Origin: Pedobacter sp.
GTDB taxonomy: Bacteria > Bacteroidota > Bacteroidia > Sphingobacteriales > Sphingobacteriaceae
DNA length: 64,000 nt
Assembly (NCBI GenBank): GCA_031119475.1
Contig: JAVHXV010000006.1
Span: 124,001-188,000 of the forward strand
Direction of reading: 5' to 3'
The first letter of the stretch is position 1. Each line of letters begins with the position of its first letter. The notes under the pieces were generated by a model, which did not search any database, was not told the origin of the DNA, and worked only from the letters and a program-made list of their open reading frames with translations. Made by a program: the position numbers and the translations under genes. Of this stretch, positions 60,883 through 64,000 are shown in pieces.

Positions 60883-60908
60883 GCGGCATAGCTTTCCTAT
60901 GCAGCCGC
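60883..60908 (-). other. Hairpin upstream of M48 gene
   Basis: GCGGC-ATAG / CTAT-GCA-GCCGC with loop CTTTC and a 3-nt bulge. It lies 40 nt before the M48 ATG and may be a leader structure or the 3' end of plsY transcription. Confidence 0.35.
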
Positions 60909-60948
60909 TTGATTAACAAATAGCAGGGCTCGATGGTTTGAAAATAAG

Positions 60949-61599
60949 TTATTGAATTTGTTTCTTTCTGAAGAGGTAAACTTTCGACTCCTTGCCCTTT
61001 AGTAGGCGTTCCAGATTTTTTTGGTGGGTAACCAGGATCAGTACACACACACAGATGCCATAGAGCACTTCAGATTTGACAGACGATTGCAGGACAAATA
61101 CAATCCCGATAGGAAAGGTAAAACCAGCACAGATAGAACTCAAGGAGACATATTTGGTGCTCAACAGCACGGTCACAAATACGATTACACAGAGCAGGGC
61201 GGCAGCCGGATTGACCGCCAAAACCATTCCAAATAATGTAGCTACACCTTTCCCGCCCCTAAACCCCGCAAAAACAGGAAACAGATGGCCCATAACGGCG
61301 ATGACGCCCAATGCCAGTTCGTAGTTTACAAATTGGGCTGAAAAACGTGGCCCTGTAACTGATAATCCGATAAAATAGGCCAATTTAGTAGCCGTGTAGC
61401 CTTTTGCAATATCAATGACCATGACCGCAATACCAGCTTTTTTGCCCAGTACCCTGAAAGTATTGGTGGCACCGGCATTGCCACTTCCATATTCTCTTAC
61501 GTCGACACCATAAAATGCCTGACCTAACCAAACGGCAGTCGGTATCGAACCAAGAAGGTAGGCAGCAATCAGCGCTGAAATGGAATAGATCGAAATCAT
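60949..61599 (-). CDS. plsY: Glycerol-3-phosphate acyltransferase PlsY
   Basis: A 216-residue integral membrane enzyme that acylates glycerol-3-phosphate from acyl phosphate, the first step of phospholipid synthesis. The motifs are SIPTAVWLG, GSGNAGATNTFRVLG (motif 1), GHLFPVFAGFRGGKGVAT (motif 2) and five to six membrane segments. TATTATTG (7/8) lies 6 nt before the ATG. The C-terminal basic tail is slightly longer than usual. Confidence 0.95.
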   Translation of the reverse strand: MISIYSISALIAAYLLGSIPTAVWLGQAFYGVDVREYGSGNAGATNTFRVLGKKAGIAVMVIDIAKGYTATKLAYFIGLSVTGPRFSAQFVNYELALGVIAVMGHLFPVFAGFRGGKGVATLFGMVLAVNPAAALLCVIVFVTVLLSTKYVSLSSICAGFTFPIGIVFVLQSSVKSEVLYGICVCVLILVTHQKNLERLLKGKESKVYLFRKKQIQ

Positions 61600-61652
61600 G
61601 ACCTACAATAATACTAAAAAAATCAGATTCACGAAGTGAGTATTTTGGAGAT

Positions 61653-62495
61653 TTAGCAGGCCTTTAAGCTGAGATCTAAACTTTTTACAGAGTGCGTCAG
61701 TGCGCCCATCGAAATAAAATCGACCCCAGTTTGTGCATATTTTAGCACATTTTCTTCAGTTATACCACCAGATGCTTCCGTTACATACTGGCCATCGATC
61801 AGGGCAACAGCATCCCTTAACAGGGGCAGCTCAAAATTATCGAGCAAAATGCGATCTACATTCCCTTTGGCCAATACCTGTTTCAGTTCATCCATGTTCC
61901 TGACCTCGATCTCTATAGCCAGTTGCTTATGGTTTTTTTGGAGATATTGATGTGCCGCAGCGATGGCATTGGCAATTCCGCCTGCATAATCTACATGGTT
62001 ATCCTTGATCAAGATCATATCGTACAAGCCAATTCGATGGTTTACCCCACCCCCGATCTTAACCGACCACTTCTCGAGGTACCGTAATCCGGGCGTAGTT
62101 TTTCTGGTATCCAATACCTGGGTATGATAAGGCTTCAAGAGAGCTACGATGCGACTGGTTTTGGTGGCAATTCCGCTCATGCGCTGCATGCAGTTGAGCA
62201 CAAGACGCTCGGCCAGCAAGATGCCATGTGTACTTCCGGTAACGGTCAGCGCAATATCGCCTACCTTTACTTTTTCGCCATCCTTGATCAGCACATTGAC
62301 CTGAAGTTCGGGATCAACCTGATGAAAAATCTCTAGGGCAAGTTCCACACCGGCCAAAACTCCATTTTCCTTTACGATCAGTTGGGCCCTGCCCTTGGTA
62401 CCAGCAGGAATGGTCGACAATGAAGTATGGTCTCCATCACCGACATCTTCGGCAATGGCGTTTTTTATAAACTGACTGACTAATTTTTTATCCAA
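61653..62495 (-). CDS. nadC: Nicotinate-nucleotide pyrophosphorylase (carboxylating)
   Basis: A 280-residue quinolinate phosphoribosyltransferase of NAD synthesis: AEDVGDGDHTS at the start, LDTRKTTPGLRYLEKWSVKIGGGVNHRIGLYDMILIKDNH as the diagnostic active-site segment, and SGGITEENVLKYAQTGVDFISMGALTH. The start codon is TTG (MDKKLVSQFI), 4 nt after a perfect TATTTTTG box; no ATG is in frame upstream. It is followed by plsY on the same strand. Confidence 0.95.
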   Translation of the reverse strand: MDKKLVSQFIKNAIAEDVGDGDHTSLSTIPAGTKGRAQLIVKENGVLAGVELALEIFHQVDPELQVNVLIKDGEKVKVGDIALTVTGSTHGILLAERLVLNCMQRMSGIATKTSRIVALLKPYHTQVLDTRKTTPGLRYLEKWSVKIGGGVNHRIGLYDMILIKDNHVDYAGGIANAIAAAHQYLQKNHKQLAIEIEVRNMDELKQVLAKGNVDRILLDNFELPLLRDAVALIDGQYVTEASGGITEENVLKYAQTGVDFISMGALTHSVKSLDLSLKAC

Positions 62496-62499
62496 AACA

Positions 62500-62507
62500 C
62501 AAAAATA
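62500..62507 (-). promoter_or_regulatory. Promoter -7 box TATTTTTG (nadC)
   Basis: Exact match on the minus strand, 4 nt (TGTT) before the TTG start of nadC, with the same spacing as for ATG-started genes. Confidence 0.6.
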
Positions 62508-62542
62508 ATAGGCTGCAAAATTAGCAATAAACTGCTAAAAAG

Positions 62543-62941
62543 CTATTCTTTATCTTGCTCGATGCGCAATTCGGTGATTAAGAAAATGTTACCGGGCTTT
62601 TTGTTCAGGGTTACGGTTACCCTAAACTTCCCATTTTTGGTACTTAAAGAAAAGATGCCCAGCCTGTAGTTCTGGCTGGTGCTGAGCCTGTGGATGATCG
62701 AAATTTTCCCTGGCGGATTTTTAACAAAAAAATCTTTAAGGATTTGTTCAGACTGTGCTTTACTGTAGACATCTTCCTGATCAATGATGATCAGTTCTAC
62801 GGACGATGCAAAATTTTTGGCGATTTCTTTCGCATTCCCAGCCCTGAACTGCGCAGCTAGGTCATCAATAATATCTGCCTGAAAGGCATGATTTGATGAT
62901 ATATTGAAAAATAGGAGTAGCGATATCAATAGTGGTCTCAT
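62543..62941 (-). CDS. DUF4783 exported protein
   Basis: A 132-residue protein with signal peptide (cleavage near residue 20) and a DUF4783 domain of the NTF2-like type: DDLAAQFRAGNAKEIAKNFASSVELII, YSKAQSEQILKDFFVKNPPG and FRVTVTLNKKPGNIFLITELRIE. Function unknown; a Bacteroidota family. TAATTTTG (62973-62980) lies 31 nt before the ATG. It precedes nadC by 47 bp on the same strand. Confidence 0.9.
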   Translation of the reverse strand: MRPLLISLLLFFNISSNHAFQADIIDDLAAQFRAGNAKEIAKNFASSVELIIIDQEDVYSKAQSEQILKDFFVKNPPGKISIIHRLSTSQNYRLGIFSLSTKNGKFRVTVTLNKKPGNIFLITELRIEQDKE

Positions 62942-62972
62942 CGGTTGCGTTAAAAAACACCTTACTTGCAGC

Positions 62973-62980
62973 CAAAATTA
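62973..62980 (-). promoter_or_regulatory. Promoter -7 box TAATTTTG (DUF4783 gene)
   Basis: Exact TAnnTTTG on the minus strand 31 nt before the ATG. Confidence 0.5.
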
Positions 62981-63032
62981 TGCCACTATAAATCTTTGGG
63001 CACAAAAACTTTCTGTTAAAGCCCCAAAAACT

Positions 63033-63069
63033 TATATTTGCGATGAAACAAACGATAAAAATCTCATAA
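63033..63069 (+). promoter_or_regulatory. -7 box TATATTTG with an 8-codon ORF (gpmI leader)
   Basis: TATATTTG (63033-63040) is an exact -7 match. An ATG 2 nt later opens an 8-codon ORF ending TAA at 63069. The gpmI ATG is 72 nt further on. The hairpin ACCTTG-TTG-CAAGGT (63112-63126) lies just before gpmI. Confidence 0.45.
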
Positions 63070-63141
63070 CAATTCCAATCCTGATTTGTTTTGAATATTC
63101 CTAGATCACAGACCTTGTTGCAAGGTTCCGAACATAAAAAA

Positions 63142-64000
63142 ATGAAAGCAAAAAAACTGGTACTCCTCATTCTCGATGGCTGGGGCTATGGAAAAAAAGA
63201 TCAATCTGATGCTGCCTACCAAGCCAACACCCCTTTTTTCGATTCCCTACTCCAAACCTACCCCAACTCCAAGCTCGAAGCTTCTGGTGAAGCAGTAGGC
63301 CTCCCGGCAGGACAGATGGGCAATTCTGAAGTTGGCCATATGAATTTGGGCGCAGGCAGGATTGTTTACCAGGAACTGGGAAGGATCAACAAGGCCATTT
63401 CAGATCGGACCCTGCACAGCAATGAAGTATTGGTCAATGCCTTCAATTATGCCAAGCAAAACCAGAAAGCTGTCCATTTGATCGGATTGGTTTCTGATGG
63501 CGGCGTACATGCACACATCAACCACCTGAAAGCCCTTTGCGACGCTGCCCACGGGCAGGGACTGAAAGATGTATTTATCCATGGTTTTTTAGACGGAAGG
63601 GATACGGATCCGAATGCAGGATTGGGCTATATCAAAAGCCTGGAAGACCATCTAAAGGCCTCGACCGGAAAGATTGCAAGCCTGATCGGCCGTTATTATG
63701 CAATGGACCGCGATAACCGTTGGGAACGCGTTAAACTCGCGTACGACCTCATGGTAAAAGGAATTGGCCTAAAGGCAACAAATGCGGAAGAAGCCATTCA
63801 GATTTCTTATGATGCAGGTGTAACGGATGAATTCGTTAAACCGATTGTCATTACCGATGGGCATGGAAACCCCACCGCAACCATTCGGCCAGATGATGTG
63901 GTGATCTGTTTCAATTACCGGACCGACCGGGGACGGGAAATTACCACGGCATTGAGCCAAGCGGATTTCCCAGATTTCGACATGAAGAAATTGCCGCTGC
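63142..64000 (+). CDS. gpmI: 2,3-bisphosphoglycerate-independent phosphoglycerate mutase (3' end outside window)
   Basis: The first 286 codons of a metal-dependent phosphoglycerate mutase of the alkaline-phosphatase superfamily, running off the window and therefore missing from the ORF track. LLILDGWGYGKK carries the first metal ligand Asp, and the active serine is in GQMGNSEVGHMNLGAGR. HGFLDGRDTDPNAGLGYI-like and GRYYAMDRDNRWERVKLAYD are diagnostic. It interconverts 3- and 2-phosphoglycerate in glycolysis. Confidence 0.95.
   Translation, partial: MKAKKLVLLILDGWGYGKKDQSDAAYQANTPFFDSLLQTYPNSKLEASGEAVGLPAGQMGNSEVGHMNLGAGRIVYQELGRINKAISDRTLHSNEVLVNAFNYAKQNQKAVHLIGLVSDGGVHAHINHLKALCDAAHGQGLKDVFIHGFLDGRDTDPNAGLGYIKSLEDHLKASTGKIASLIGRYYAMDRDNRWERVKLAYDLMVKGIGLKATNAEEAIQISYDAGVTDEFVKPIVITDGHGNPTATIRPDDVVICFNYRTDRGREITTALSQADFPDFDMKKLPL

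Overview
The window looks like the chromosome of a Bacteroidota bacterium of the Sphingobacteriaceae, most like Pedobacter or a close relative. The signs are a type IX secretion plug-domain protein, many signal-peptide and lipoprotein genes of Bacteroidota-only families (DUF4294, DUF4783, DUF6588-like, YHYH, DUF1080), L-lysine 6-transaminase, bacillithiol deacetylase BshB1, absence of Shine-Dalgarno sites, and promoter -7 boxes of the Bacteroidota form TAnnTTTG. I see no rRNA, tRNA, CRISPR array, insertion sequence or phage. The genus is inferred from gene content alone.

Layout. 1-8.4 kb: serine hydrolase (cut by the window edge), SRPBCC and DUF1801 proteins, pyrD, an ABC-F ATPase overlapping a T9SS plug-domain gene, a thioesterase and an EVE protein. 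8.5-13.4 kb: a large metzincin-like protease, a VOC protein, holA and a divergent orphan PD-(D/E)XK nuclease. 13.6-17.5 kb: an exported Gfo/Idh/MocA - DUF1080 - Gfo/Idh/MocA operon for sugar metabolism. 17.6-27.8 kb: a lipoprotein, valS, an M13 peptidase, mnmD, an aldo/keto reductase and mazG. 27.8-31.4 kb: an ECF sigma / small membrane protein / Spy-like sensor trio laid out like CnrH-CnrY-CnrX, followed by YHYH, YwqK-like and SCO lipoproteins. 31.6-36.4 kb: a degenerate DEAD-box protein and a second ECF sigma locus whose partner joins an inner-membrane helix to an outer-membrane beta-barrel. 36.5-48 kb: an S9 peptidase, truA, a LolC/E-type permease, a NamZ-type muramidase, topoisomerase IB, fmt, a class IV aminotransferase and an RluA-type pseudouridine synthase. 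48-58.5 kb: a DUF6588-like protein, a PLP deaminase, lysine transaminase, bshB1, glutathione peroxidase, DUF4294, then rsh - fur - purA. 58.6-64 kb: pabB, M48 protease, plsY, nadC, DUF4783 and gpmI (cut by the window edge).

Most genes are housekeeping or envelope genes. The unusual layer is in the spacers. Nearly every longer spacer is filled with degenerate short tandem repeats (units about 7-18 bp, more than ten families). Read by eye, they follow a polarity rule: each gene is flanked by tracts that read the same way going outward from it, so the repeats on its 5' side are the reverse complement of those on its 3' side, and spacers switch polarity near their middle. On the 3' side the tract often starts in the last codons and supplies the stop codon. 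On the 5' side it often ends at a TAnnTTTG-like box only 2-8 nt before the start codon, which suggests leaderless or near-leaderless mRNAs. I consider this spacer architecture the best candidate for something undescribed. The CnrYXH-like metal-sensing locus and the beta-barrel anti-sigma locus come next.
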